Origin: Actinomycetota bacterium
GTDB taxonomy: Bacteria; Actinomycetota; Actinomycetes; Actinomycetales; Microbacteriaceae
DNA: 34,094 nucleotides
NCBI GenBank assembly: GCA_030838475.1
Contig: JAUZFP010000045.1
Span: 1-34,094 of the forward strand
Reading direction: 5' to 3'
Shown piece after piece: positions 20,385 to 28,320 of this stretch. Within the stretch, counting starts at the first letter, position 1. Each line of letters opens with the position of its first letter. The notes beneath the pieces are model-generated. The model did not search any database and was not told where the DNA came from. It was given only the letters and a program-made list of their open reading frames with translations. Position numbers and translations under genes: made by a program.

Positions 20385-23300
20385 TCAACTGACGGGCACT
20401 GCCTGCAGCACCACCGCGTCAGCCGACAGCTCCGTCGCCTGCGACACCCCACTCGGCGTCAACGCATCCATTACCTTCGGCACCGAGTTCGGGTCCTTCG
20501 AGCAGATGGCGGCTGAAACGCCGACCGCACAAACACCGAAGGCGTAGGCCTGCGGCGTCGAGGCGAAGCCACGGGTCTGGTCGATTCCGTGGGTGCCGTC
20601 CTGGCCGGTGAGGGCGACCGTGAACGACCAACCGGTGGTCGGCGCTCCACCTAGCGCCGTCTTGTCGACGCTGAAGGTGATGTACCGGGAGACCTGGTTT
20701 GCGCTCACCGAGACCGAGCCGGCCGTGGTGCCGGTCGCGTCCTTGAAGAGGTTGCCGCCGAAGCCTTGCACCTCGATCAACCGACTCCACGGAGTCGCGG
20801 TCGTGTAGTTCATCGACGGGTACGAAGCGGCCGACGAGGTGGGCGAGGCGCCCGGCTGCGAAACGTAGACATCCACCAGCTGGGCTCCGTTCGTTGAACC
20901 GAAGGTAGGCGTGAGGTCCGCCGTCTGCACACGGAACGTGATCGTCGAACCCGTGTCGTAGACCTGGAATTTCGTCAGGTCGAAAGCGCCCGGGTGGAAG
21001 TCGCCCGACGTCGGGTACTGGTAGGTGCCTGGCCCACTGTCGTCGCCCGTCGGGTCGTCCGTGGTGAAGAGCAGCGCGCCGCTCACCACGTCATTGACCA
21101 CCGAACGAACCGTCTGCGCGGTGCCGCCGTTCGAGGCCGTTGCGGTGATGATCAGAACATTGGTCTGGGCTGCGGATGTCACGTTCACGCTAAACGCGCC
21201 CGATGCGTCGGCCGTGGTGGTCGTGATCGTCGTCGCGCTGTTGTTGTCGGTCGCGACGTCCGCGATGTCGATCTTCGCGTGAGGAGCCGCGGTGCCGGTC
21301 ACCGTGGTGGTCGCGCCGGCCGCGGTTCCGTCGATCGGAGCGGTGACCGTCAGGGGAGTGGTTCCCTGCGTGTGAGTCACGTAGCGGTTCAGCACCTGCG
21401 ACGGCTGCTCCACCGTCTTTCGCGCGCTCAGGTCGGCGGTCAGCCGCACCTGCGACGCGGACCCCCAGGTCAGCGGCGACGCCGAACCGTCGGCCTGGCC
21501 GTTCGTGAAACCGATCGAGGCGAGCGCCGGGTCGGACCCGTAGGGCGAGGCCGCGACATCCGGGTAGTCCCAGACCTGCTCGGGCACGATTCCCGGGCCC
21601 GAGTTCTCCTTGTTAATTGTCACGAGCTCGTTCGCAGCGCTCGTCGTGTTCCCGGTCACGAGATACTGCAGTGCACGTTCTGCGCCAAGCACGGGCCACG
21701 GATGACCGGTGCCTGTGTTCGCTCCGCCGTTCGTCCACGGCGCGCCCTCAGTAGTGCACGAGGTGCCCGCACCGACCTGGCAGTCGCCGTATCCATCGCC
21801 GTTGTAGCGCAGCCAGCCGGGGCCGCTGTCGGTCTGCTTCTGGATCGTGCCATCCGTCACCGTCAGTGAGTTCGCGACAACCGCATCGGTCGCCGGCAGG
21901 ATGCCGAGGCGCACGTACTCGAGGAAGCCGTTGTCGACCACCGAGCGCTGATCGAGAGTCGGACCACCGTTGCCGACGTTGTAGCTGATCGCCGCATTCG
22001 GGTCACCTGTCTTCGACAGGCGGATGAAGTACGGCGACGCCGACAGCGGACCATTCGTGGTCACGCCCCACGTCTTGATCGAGCGCTGGTACTGGTCGGC
22101 GGTCGCGAGCCAGACGCGAGCTGATGCTGCGTCACCGTGCTCATTCGCGATACTGGCCGCCGCAACGAGTCCCGCAATCTCGGCCGCAATGGTCGAGGGG
22201 GAGTATCCCGTCTGTTCTTCCCAGCGCTCGACACCGAAGCTCGGACCATGGCTGGCCAGGAAGTCGGCGGCAAGTTTGACGTGAGGCCACAGCGTATTGT
22301 CCGGACCGAGACCGGACTGCAGGGCCATCAGGATCGGGTAGGCCGACTCATCCAACTGGTCGTTGAAGGCGTCGGCAGCCTTGGTTCCATCGAGCAGCGA
22401 GTTGCGCGGCTGCGAACCGTTCGCCTGCTGGCTGTGCAGCAGGAGGTAACGCACGGTGTCCTTCGCGGTCGCGAGGTCGCCATCCGTGTAGAGGGCGGTC
22501 CACGCCTCGTAGAGGTCGCGCGAGAAGACCTCCTTGTAGCCCGGCTGGAACAAGTTGTTGGGATCATTTGCCGCGATCGACTGGCCCCACGGCGCATCCA
22601 GACCGGCGACGATCGCGCCGGGGTAGGTCTTGTCCTCGGAGGCCTTCACCACGTTCGCGGACTGGTAGTAGTCGGTCTCGGCCGTGTGACGCTGGCTCGA
22701 GGTCAGACCCGCGGATGTGAGGTGCGGCCGGTTGAGAGAGTCGTCGTACTTGCTCCACGCCTTCGTGTAACTCGACTCCATGCCGTGCAGCGACGAGGAT
22801 GCCGTCGCCTTCGCGGTATTCACCGAGGCCGCCTGGGTCGTGCCGAAGCCGAGCGCGAGCGTGGTCTCACGATTCGAGTCCAGCTGGATGGCCGCGGTCT
22901 GCTCGACGTTGCCGCCGGTGGCCGAGTCGGTGACTGGTCCCAGGGCGTGGGTGGAGTCGAGCTGGCTGAGTCCGTCGCTCGCCGTTCCGACGAAGCCGCT
23001 GCTCACGCTCGTGAACGGCTTGCTGGCCTTCAGCGCGAGATAGGACGGCACCGCGTACGCCGTGCGGTTCGCCTGGCTGACCGTGTTGGTGTCGAAGCTG
23101 ACCGGGATCGGCGAACCCGTCGCGGTGTCGGTGACCGCGGTGTCCGCGCCACCATTCGCGGAACCGCCACCGCCGTTGCCGCCGGCGTTGGCATCCAGTC
23201 GTACGAAGACCTTGTCCGCCTTGGCGGCGTGGGTCTTCGGCTCAAATTTCGTGTGCACGACCACGCTGTCGCGCGCGGGGTCGGTCAGGTAGGTCGTGAC

Positions 23301-23690
23301 GAGCTTGTAGTCCCCGCTCTTCGCCGTCGAGGTGACGGTGCACATCATCCCGGTCGCATCCGCCTTCGCGGTGTAGGTCATGTCGCGGGACTGCAGGTCG
23401 GTGAAGGTCGAGCCGTCGGTGACGATGTACTGCATCGTCTCCACGTTCGTGGCGTCGACGGTCGGCGCGTAGACATCCGAGAGCACGCCGTTCGCGACCG
23501 TGAACCAGATCTTCGAGGTCGTGTTGCGGGCGGTGCCGACGCAGTCCTTGCGCGACTGATCCTGATGGCTGGTTGCGCCTGGTCCGCCGGTCGCGGCCGT
23601 CGGGCTGGCGGATGCGCCACCCGCTCCGATTCCGATGGACGCCAGCGCGAGGGCGGCGATTGCGGCGGGCAAAGACAGACGACGAAGCAT
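20385..23690 (-). CDS. Secreted glucodextranase (GH15 family)
   Basis: 1101 residues from the ATG at 23690 (GGGGAG 6 nt upstream). A Sec signal peptide (approx. 1-29, ending ASA) is followed by the beta-sandwich N domain (~45-310), an (alpha/alpha)6 catalytic domain (~330-750), and beta-rich B and C domains with an Ig-like PIDGTAAGATTTVTGTA repeat and a DOMON-like end. The general acid lies in RWEEQTGYSPST (489-500) and the general base in PEQVWD (Glu704), as in Arthrobacter glucodextranase. That enzyme releases beta-glucose from the ends of alpha-1,6-glucans such as dextran. It acts outside the cell. No sugar transporter or regulator is adjacent, so uptake genes must be elsewhere. Confidence 0.9.
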   Translation of the reverse strand: MLRRLSLPAAIAALALASIGIGAGGASASPTAATGGPGATSHQDQSRKDCVGTARNTTSKIWFTVANGVLSDVYAPTVDATNVETMQYIVTDGSTFTDLQSRDMTYTAKADATGMMCTVTSTAKSGDYKLVTTYLTDPARDSVVVHTKFEPKTHAAKADKVFVRLDANAGGNGGGGSANGGADTAVTDTATGSPIPVSFDTNTVSQANRTAYAVPSYLALKASKPFTSVSSGFVGTASDGLSQLDSTHALGPVTDSATGGNVEQTAAIQLDSNRETTLALGFGTTQAASVNTAKATASSSLHGMESSYTKAWSKYDDSLNRPHLTSAGLTSSQRHTAETDYYQSANVVKASEDKTYPGAIVAGLDAPWGQSIAANDPNNLFQPGYKEVFSRDLYEAWTALYTDGDLATAKDTVRYLLLHSQQANGSQPRNSLLDGTKAADAFNDQLDESAYPILMALQSGLGPDNTLWPHVKLAADFLASHGPSFGVERWEEQTGYSPSTIAAEIAGLVAAASIANEHGDAASARVWLATADQYQRSIKTWGVTTNGPLSASPYFIRLSKTGDPNAAISYNVGNGGPTLDQRSVVDNGFLEYVRLGILPATDAVVANSLTVTDGTIQKQTDSGPGWLRYNGDGYGDCQVGAGTSCTTEGAPWTNGGANTGTGHPWPVLGAERALQYLVTGNTTSAANELVTINKENSGPGIVPEQVWDYPDVAASPYGSDPALASIGFTNGQADGSASPLTWGSASQVRLTADLSARKTVEQPSQVLNRYVTHTQGTTPLTVTAPIDGTAAGATTTVTGTAAPHAKIDIADVATDNNSATTITTTTADASGAFSVNVTSAAQTNVLIITATASNGGTAQTVRSVVNDVVSGALLFTTDDPTGDDSGPGTYQYPTSGDFHPGAFDLTKFQVYDTGSTITFRVQTADLTPTFGSTNGAQLVDVYVSQPGASPTSSAASYPSMNYTTATPWSRLIEVQGFGGNLFKDATGTTAGSVSVSANQVSRYITFSVDKTALGGAPTTGWSFTVALTGQDGTHGIDQTRGFASTPQAYAFGVCAVGVSAAICSKDPNSVPKVMDALTPSGVSQATELSADAVVLQAVPVS

Positions 23691-23739
23691 GGTGACTCCC
23701 CATTGAGACCAACCGGGGCGCGGGGGCGCCTCCCTTTCG

Positions 23740-23768
23740 ACGTTATGCCGAACGCTTCGACAGGTCAA
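23740..23768 (-). promoter_or_regulatory. Sigma-70-type promoter of the glucodextranase gene
   Basis: On the minus strand TTGACC (23768-23763) and TAACGT (23745-23740) are separated by exactly 17 bp. Transcription would start near 23733, giving a ~40-nt leader with a Shine-Dalgarno sequence. A 9-bp inverted pair TGCCGAACG (23746-23754) / CGTTCGGCA (23807-23815) overlaps and flanks it and could bind a regulator. Confidence 0.6.
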
Positions 23769-23859
23769 CAGGGCGTTCCGCCCCCGGCGCCCCACATCGC
23801 CATAACCGTTCGGCACCAGGAGACGCGGCTATCCACAGATGTGTGTGAAGCGAGATCCT

Positions 23860-23881
23860 TTCTTACCATGAGCGGTAAGAA
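23860..23881. promoter_or_regulatory. Operator palindrome of the toxin-antitoxin pair
   Basis: TTCTTACC - 6 bp - GGTAAGAA, a perfect 8-bp inverted repeat ending 7 bases before the antitoxin ATG. TACCAT within it could be the -10 box. AbrB-type antitoxins typically repress their own operon by binding such sites, alone or with the toxin. Confidence 0.65.
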
Positions 23882-23888
23882 TTAGAAT

Positions 23889-24137
23889 ATGGATGTGCAC
23901 ATCACGTCGAAAGGTCAGGTCACGATCCCGCAAGCGATCCGGGAGCGCTATGGTTTCATGCCCGACACCGACGTCGAATTCTTCGAGCAAGACGGGTTGA
24001 TAGGAATACGGACCGCGAGCGCCACCCGACCCGACCGCGTTGATGAGTTTCTGGCAGAACTCACCGGAAGTGGCGACGGTGCGCTGACCACTGATGAGGT
24101 CATGGAACTCAGTCGTACCTACTCCGCCGATGCCTGA
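23889..24137 (+). CDS. AbrB/SpoVT-type antitoxin
   Basis: 82 residues. The N-terminal MDVHITSKGQVTIPQAIRER is the swapped-hairpin AbrB/MazE DNA-binding signature, followed by YGFMPDTDVEFFEQDGLIGI. The acidic C-terminal half (VDEFLAELTGSG, then LTTDEVMELSRTYSADA) would wrap around the toxin. It is followed, with an 8-base overlap, by a PIN-domain toxin and preceded by an 8-bp-arm palindrome, the standard self-repressing arrangement. GTG at 23895 is a possible alternative start (TAGAAT lies 6 nt before it), but the conserved residues favour the ATG. Confidence 0.9.
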   Translation: MDVHITSKGQVTIPQAIRERYGFMPDTDVEFFEQDGLIGIRTASATRPDRVDEFLAELTGSGDGALTTDEVMELSRTYSADA

Positions 24138-24564
24138 GGCACTTGCGACATCGGGCTACCTGATTGACGCGAACGTCCTCATCGACATCATCACGGAAGA
24201 CGCGGTCTGGTACGACTGGTCGGCTGGTGCGATGAGATCCGCCGTGCGGAGTTCCGCGGTTTACATCAACCCCCTGATCTACGCCGAGGTTTCGACACAG
24301 TTCTCCAGCATCGCAAGGCTGGATCGTGTGCTGCCAAACTCAATACTGCGGCGAGCGCAATTGCCCTATAGCGCCGGCTTCCTTGCTGCGAAGGCCTTTG
24401 TCGCCTATCGCCGCAGCGGCGGGACTCTGCGCTCTCCGATGCCCGACTTCTACATCGGCGCACACGCCGTTGTGCAAAACCTGACCCTCGTCACCCGCGA
24501 CGTGGGGAGATACAGGAACTACTTTCCGACGCTCCAACTGATCGCACCCGAAGGGACCCGGTGA
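24130..24564 (+). CDS. PIN-domain ribonuclease toxin (VapC-like)
   Basis: 144 residues from the ATG overlapping the antitoxin stop. The four acidic active-site residues of PIN nucleases are present: Asp13 (YLIDANVLID), Glu53 (LIYAEVS), Asp106 (PMPDFYIGAHA) and Asp124 (LVTRDVGRY), ending in FPTLQLIAPE, which is typical of VapC proteins. Such toxins cut specific RNAs (tRNA or rRNA) when the antitoxin is degraded. An earlier in-frame ATG at 24094 lies inside the antitoxin gene and adds no family residues. All key residues are intact, so the toxin should be active. Confidence 0.92.
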   Translation: MPEALATSGYLIDANVLIDIITEDAVWYDWSAGAMRSAVRSSAVYINPLIYAEVSTQFSSIARLDRVLPNSILRRAQLPYSAGFLAAKAFVAYRRSGGTLRSPMPDFYIGAHAVVQNLTLVTRDVGRYRNYFPTLQLIAPEGTR

Positions 24565-24648
24565 AGTCGCGATCCCGAACTTTCGTCATTGGCCCGACCG
24601 TCTCGCAAAGGAGAGCATCATGAGAACACATCGACTCTTGGAGACAGC

Positions 24649-25092
24649 ATGAACGACGTAAACCGCGCAATGGCGATGGCAGCCGAGGCACACAGCCAGC
24701 AGGTCGACAAGCTCGGCGCGCCCTACATCGGACACCCGGAGCGCGTCGCCGCGAACTTTGATCCGGAGCGCGAGCTCGAGGAGTCCTGCGTCGCGTGGCT
24801 GCACGATGTGCTCGAGGAAACCCCGGTTACGGCGGCGGACCTGGCTGAGGCTGGGTTCTCGCCCGAGGTCGTGGAGGCCATTGTCCTGCTGACTCGGCGC
24901 CCGGAGGTTCCGGCGGCGCTGTACTACGAGAAAATTCGGGATAACCCGATCGCCCGGGCCGTCAAGCTGGCCGACATAGCCGACAACACTGCGACCTGGC
25001 GCACCGCGCAGCTCGAACCAGAAACCCGCGACCGGCTTGCCGCCAAATACGCGGAAGCACGGGTCGCGCTCGGCGCAGAGGAGGGCGTCTGA
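24649..25092 (+). CDS. Small HD-domain hydrolase, similar to alarmone hydrolases
   Basis: 147 residues from ATG 24649 (GGAGA 6 nt upstream). HD-type metal residues appear as His29 (PYIGHPERVA), His52-Asp53 (AWLHDVLEE) and Asp109 (VKLADIADN). The spacing and motifs resemble the hydrolase half of RelA/SpoT and the stand-alone MESH1-type small alarmone hydrolases, which remove pyrophosphate from (p)ppGpp; the usual HDxxED reads HDVLEE here. There is no synthetase domain. It stands alone, 84 bases after the toxin gene, with its own ribosome site. The (p)ppGpp substrate is inference. Confidence 0.75.
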   Translation: MNDVNRAMAMAAEAHSQQVDKLGAPYIGHPERVAANFDPERELEESCVAWLHDVLEETPVTAADLAEAGFSPEVVEAIVLLTRRPEVPAALYYEKIRDNPIARAVKLADIADNTATWRTAQLEPETRDRLAAKYAEARVALGAEEGV

Positions 25093-25187
25093 AGCGCTCG
25101 CGGATCTGTGCCAACCGGACTGCTGCTGGGGAGCAATAATTCACTGACAACCAATCGGCCGAACCAACGAACAAAGGGCACACCGAC

Positions 25188-26009
25188 GTGACAGGATCCG
25201 AGTTCGAGGTGCGGACACCCGGAGTTCGCCCGATCTCCCGACGCGACGTCGCAGGCGTCGAACGCGAATACCTGGTGTGCGTGCCAGACGGGCCGCTTGA
25301 GAGCATCGGTGTCATGTTTCATCCGTTCGGGTCCACTCCCGAGATGGTCGTCTACGGCGAGGAGCCGGGCGAGTACCTGATCACCCACCTCGAGGGAGTC
25401 CTGCGTCCGGCGAACGCGGTCGGGATGCTCGTGATCGCCCCGCGTGCTCGCGGCCGGGCGGTTGACGGAGTTTCGATGGGCTGGAAGCCGCACCTCGACG
25501 CGGCGTGGGAGCTCGCCACGACCATCCGCGATCAGACCGATGCAATGCGCATCGTCGCCGGCGGACTGTCGATGGGTGGTCTCGAAGCCCTGGTGTTCGG
25601 CGGCCAACACGCGGACGAGATCGCGGCGGTGTGGGCGGTCAACCCGGTCATCGATGTCGCCGAATGGTTCGCGGCAAATCCCGATGAGCTCTTCCTCGCG
25701 GAGGTCGGGGGACTCCCCTCGGATGCCGCCGAGCAGTATCGCGTTCGGTCCGCGGACTCGTATGCCGCCGAACTGGCCCGGACGCGCGTAAGGCTGACTT
25801 GGTCTCCCGACGACACGGTCATCCCGAATCAGGCGACCAAGCACGCGCATCCCCTCGCCGACGCGATCAGGGCACTCGGCGGCGACCTAATGGAGTGCAT
25901 TGTCACGCAGGTCCCGGCGGACCCGATGCTCGACGCCGGCCGGGTTGCGCACGAGTCCTGCGACGTGTGGGAAAACATCGGGTGGGCCGCGAACTGGGGC
26001 CACCGGTGA
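25188..26009 (+). CDS. Alpha/beta hydrolase (esterase-like)
   Basis: 273 residues with a GTG start, AAAGGG about 10 nt upstream. The alpha/beta hydrolase fold shows MFHPFGST as the oxyanion-type strand (43-50), the nucleophile elbow GLSMGG (Ser128), Asp208/209 in TWSPDDTVIPNQ and His255 in RVAHESCD. No signal peptide is present, so it is cytoplasmic. Closest in feel to putative esterases or dienelactone-hydrolase-like enzymes; substrate not predictable. It is flanked by unrelated genes on the same strand without overlap. Confidence 0.75.
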   Translation: MTGSEFEVRTPGVRPISRRDVAGVEREYLVCVPDGPLESIGVMFHPFGSTPEMVVYGEEPGEYLITHLEGVLRPANAVGMLVIAPRARGRAVDGVSMGWKPHLDAAWELATTIRDQTDAMRIVAGGLSMGGLEALVFGGQHADEIAAVWAVNPVIDVAEWFAANPDELFLAEVGGLPSDAAEQYRVRSADSYAAELARTRVRLTWSPDDTVIPNQATKHAHPLADAIRALGGDLMECIVTQVPADPMLDAGRVAHESCDVWENIGWAANWGHR

Positions 26010-26062
26010 AACCCCAATACGGGTAGACATGGTGGAGCGACCAAATCTTTAGGGGGATGAGG

Positions 26063-26356
26063 ATGGCTGAGTCAGGTCAGCCGCGCGCGGAGGAGACTAA
26101 CCACAACTCCGCGAACGTGCTGGTGCACGACGGCGGGACACCCGCGTCGGCAGCCAGCAGTGGCGTGGTTAGCGGTGAGCAAAAAACGAAGCTCGGTGGA
26201 TCGATCGCGGTCGGCATCCTGATCGGCGCGGTTGCCGCGTTCCTGGTCGGCGGACTCGTCGGCAATCACGAGACGAGTACGGGCACGGTTCGGGTAGACC
26301 AAAGCGCGGTTTCGACGAGTTCGACCCGAGACGTCATCCACCCCGCCGCACCGTAA
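26063..26356 (+). CDS. Small single-span membrane protein
   Basis: 97 residues from the ATG at 26063, with a ribosome site of the AGGGGG type 6 nt away; the ATG two codons earlier directly abuts that site. About 45 polar residues, one membrane span (KLGGSIAVGILIGAVAAFLV, then GGLVG) and a ~30-residue Ser/Thr/Val-rich tail. Function unknown. A CCCC-AATAC-GGG element lies 40 bases upstream. Confidence 0.65.
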   Translation: MAESGQPRAEETNHNSANVLVHDGGTPASAASSGVVSGEQKTKLGGSIAVGILIGAVAAFLVGGLVGNHETSTGTVRVDQSAVSTSSTRDVIHPAAP

Positions 26357-26468
26357 TTAACGACCGATTCGGGTTCTCCCAATGACCCCCGTATAGGGGC
26401 GCGCGCGGTGTTCTGCCCCCGCAATAGGGTGGCACCACAATAGGCGTCTATCTGGGGGAGATAAAGCC

Positions 26469-26888
26469 ATGGGTCAATTGTCGTCGGCCGGGGGATTTCT
26501 GGGCGGGTTTCTGCTCGCGGGCATCTTTCTACCAATAACTGTGTCGTTCGTCCTGGACGGGGCGGTGCTCTATTTCCGGGGTCGTGGGATCGCGCGACTG
26601 GTTCTCGCAACCGCACTCAGCATCATCATCATCGGCCTGTACTCGGTCGCCTGGCAGAACGCCATGTACGAGGGCGACCTGATCGCGATGGAGGGCTCCA
26701 TCGGGCTCATCCTGTGGTTCTCGATTCCGGCCGCCGCTCTCGGATTCGGTGTTCGGATGCTCGCACTGTTCCTGAACCCGGGGAGCAAGGCACAGGATCA
26801 GGCCGCCATTGCGAGTCGTAAAGCCCGGCACGCCCTGCGGGTGCAGTCGCGGAATGTGGCGCGAACGCACGGGGTACGGCACGCGTAG
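26469..26888 (+). CDS. Small polytopic membrane protein
   Basis: 139 residues with a GGGGGAG ribosome site about 8 nt upstream. Three hydrophobic segments (approx. 8-35, 43-60 and 76-103) are followed by a strongly basic cytoplasmic tail (SRKARHALRVQSRNVARTHG). No known family. Two C-rich/G-rich elements with a TA core lie at 26386-26399 and 26416-26429, the second containing TAGGGT. Confidence 0.65.
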   Translation: MGQLSSAGGFLGGFLLAGIFLPITVSFVLDGAVLYFRGRGIARLVLATALSIIIIGLYSVAWQNAMYEGDLIAMEGSIGLILWFSIPAAALGFGVRMLALFLNPGSKAQDQAAIASRKARHALRVQSRNVARTHGVRHA

Positions 26889-26971
26889 TACCTCGTCGGT
26901 GAGGTCTCGATAGCGCCGGGCTCCGCCGCGGCTAGTCGACCCGAGGGTTGACTACCCGAGGAGATGGCTCG

Positions 26972-27000
26972 ACCCGAGGGTGCGGGAGGCACCCTCGGGT
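26972..27000. terminator. Perfect hairpin between convergent genes
   Basis: A 12-bp perfect stem (26972-26983 with 26989-27000) around the loop GGGAG, placed between the plus-strand gene ending at 26888 and the minus-strand HdeD-like gene ending at 27010. It is well placed to stop transcription from both sides. Diverged dispersed-repeat sequence (CGACCCGAGGG) makes up its arms. Confidence 0.6.
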
Positions 27001-27009
27001 TGGAGCCGG

Positions 27010-27615
27010 CTACTTCACCGGGGTGATGACCGGGGTGACCTCTTCCTTGGGCGCCTTCGGCATCCGCGGAGTGTTGAGGAGCGCGGTGACGCTGACAACG
27101 ATCAGCAGGATTGACGCGACCAGCAGGAACGTCTGGATCCCGGCCGCCGGCAGAACGAACATGACGATTCCGGCGAGCACCGAGACCAGGCCGGCAACCC
27201 AACCGAACCAGCGCGGACGCACGCTGCCCTGAACGGCGGCCATGATGTCTGAGATGCCGGCCGCGATCCAGCCGATACCGATCACGTAGGCGAGAACGAT
27301 GAGGGTGCCGAACGGGTCCGCGAGGCAGATGACGCCGGCCACCACAATCAGCAGGCCGAGCAGTCCGCTGAGCCAGCGGATGCCGGCCGGAAGACTGTGC
27401 GTGAGCAGGGCCGCGTTGATGCGGAAGATGCCGGATGCGACGAGGAAGATCCCGAACACGATCGCGATAAAGAGGAGCGCGAAGGTCGGGAAGAACAGGC
27501 CGATCAGTCCCAAAATAATGCCGATGATCGAGACGGCGATGAGCTGCCCGCGGTGCAGGGCGAGCACACTGATCGTGTTGGCGACGGTGGGGCGTTCGGT
27601 GGGCGGTATGGTCAT
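27010..27615 (-). CDS. HdeD-like (DUF308) membrane protein
   Basis: 201 residues from ATG 27615, with GAGGAG 6 nt upstream. Six membrane segments arranged as three hairpins, with motifs typical of the family: IIGIILGLIGLFFPTFALLF, then FGIFLVASGIFRI, GLLIVVAGVICLADP, YVIGIGWIAAGISDI and GLVSVLAGIVMFVLP. HdeD is an inner-membrane protein linked to acid resistance in E. coli; actinobacterial members are uncharacterised. The tail KAPKEEVTPVITPVK is cytoplasmic. It ends 9 bases from a strong hairpin and is divergent from the next gene. Confidence 0.85.
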   Translation of the reverse strand: MTIPPTERPTVANTISVLALHRGQLIAVSIIGIILGLIGLFFPTFALLFIAIVFGIFLVASGIFRINAALLTHSLPAGIRWLSGLLGLLIVVAGVICLADPFGTLIVLAYVIGIGWIAAGISDIMAAVQGSVRPRWFGWVAGLVSVLAGIVMFVLPAAGIQTFLLVASILLIVVSVTALLNTPRMPKAPKEEVTPVITPVK

Positions 27616-27668
27616 GTCTGCTCCTCGATACAGTGGATATTCCCAACCTAGTGAAAGACGGCGTCGAA

Positions 27669-28049
27669 ATGGCATCCGACTCTGGCAGCGGCAAGCTCGG
27701 CGACTACCGCTACAACCTGGTCCCCGCGAACAAGCGCGTGACCATCAGGCTCGCCGACAGCGACCCGTACCAGGAGGAGATCGCATCCCTCGTCGACGAG
27801 GAGACCCTGCTGACCTTCATCGCGGCGCGCACCATCGAGGAGGAGCGCACGGATGCGCCCATGCCGGTGCGGTTTTTCACCGGTCGACGGATGTCTGGGA
27901 TCGTTGGCTACGTGCCCCGCGGCCTCGAACCGGCCGTCATCGAAGCGCTGACTCGCATCGAGGACCGCAGCAACAACCGCATCCCCGCATCCATTGTCAA
28001 GAAGGGCGGCCAGCTTCGGGTGGTTCTGCTGATGGGCGACACGCGGTAG
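27669..28049 (+). CDS. HIRAN-like small protein
   Basis: 126 residues from the ATG at 27669. An upstream -10-like TACAGT (27629-27634) would start the transcript near 27641, so the in-frame GTG at 27633 is excluded, while GTG 27651 remains possible. The pattern PVRFFTGRRMSGIVGYVPRG followed by a helix LEPAVIEAL resembles HIRAN domains, which bind DNA ends in Rad5/HLTF-type proteins, but here the domain stands alone. The N-terminal LVPANKRVTIRLADSDPYQE is strand-rich. Function unknown; the HIRAN link is tentative. Confidence 0.6.
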   Translation: MASDSGSGKLGDYRYNLVPANKRVTIRLADSDPYQEEIASLVDEETLLTFIAARTIEEERTDAPMPVRFFTGRRMSGIVGYVPRGLEPAVIEALTRIEDRSNNRIPASIVKKGGQLRVVLLMGDTR

Positions 28050-28052
28050 CGT
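28047..28052 (+). promoter_or_regulatory. -10 box TAGCGT formed by a stop codon
   Basis: The TAG stop of the HIRAN-like gene is the first half of TAGCGT, which is followed by 7 nt (CGCATCC) and the ATG at 28060. The next gene can thus be started independently as a leaderless mRNA. Confidence 0.55.
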
Positions 28053-28059
28053 CGCATCC

Positions 28060-28308
28060 ATGACAGACACGAACGAGTCGGAGCCGCTGGAACCGATCGA
28101 GACCTACACCGCCGAGCTGGTCGGCCCCAACGGAACCGAGACGGTCGAGCTCGAGTTCATCGAGGGACTCCCGCGCAAGAGCTTTACGCGCGCGACTCCG
28201 GGCGCCGAAGACGATTCGACCCAGGACGTCGTCTGGGAGCTCGACGAAGGCGCGGACGAGGTCTTCCGCTACGAGCCCGCCGGGGAGCCGGGACAGGACT
28301 ACTCGTAG
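28060..28308 (+). CDS. 82-aa acidic hypothetical protein
   Basis: 82 residues, MTDTNESEPLEPIETYTAEL to the end EPGQDYS. Soluble, acidic, with a likely small beta fold (YTAELVGPNGTETVELEFIE, then VVWELDEGADEVFRYEP). No family recognised. It follows the HIRAN-like gene by 10 bases with a leaderless-type promoter formed at that gene's stop. An inverted repeat follows at 28321. Confidence 0.7.
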   Translation: MTDTNESEPLEPIETYTAELVGPNGTETVELEFIEGLPRKSFTRATPGAEDDSTQDVVWELDEGADEVFRYEPAGEPGQDYS

Positions 28309-28320
28309 CCAACCGCTCGG

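Noticed and set aside
22137-23885. A 582-codon plus-strand frame opposite the glucodextranase gene
   Set aside because: It is an Arg/Gly-rich mirror of a clear GH15 gene and shows no domain.
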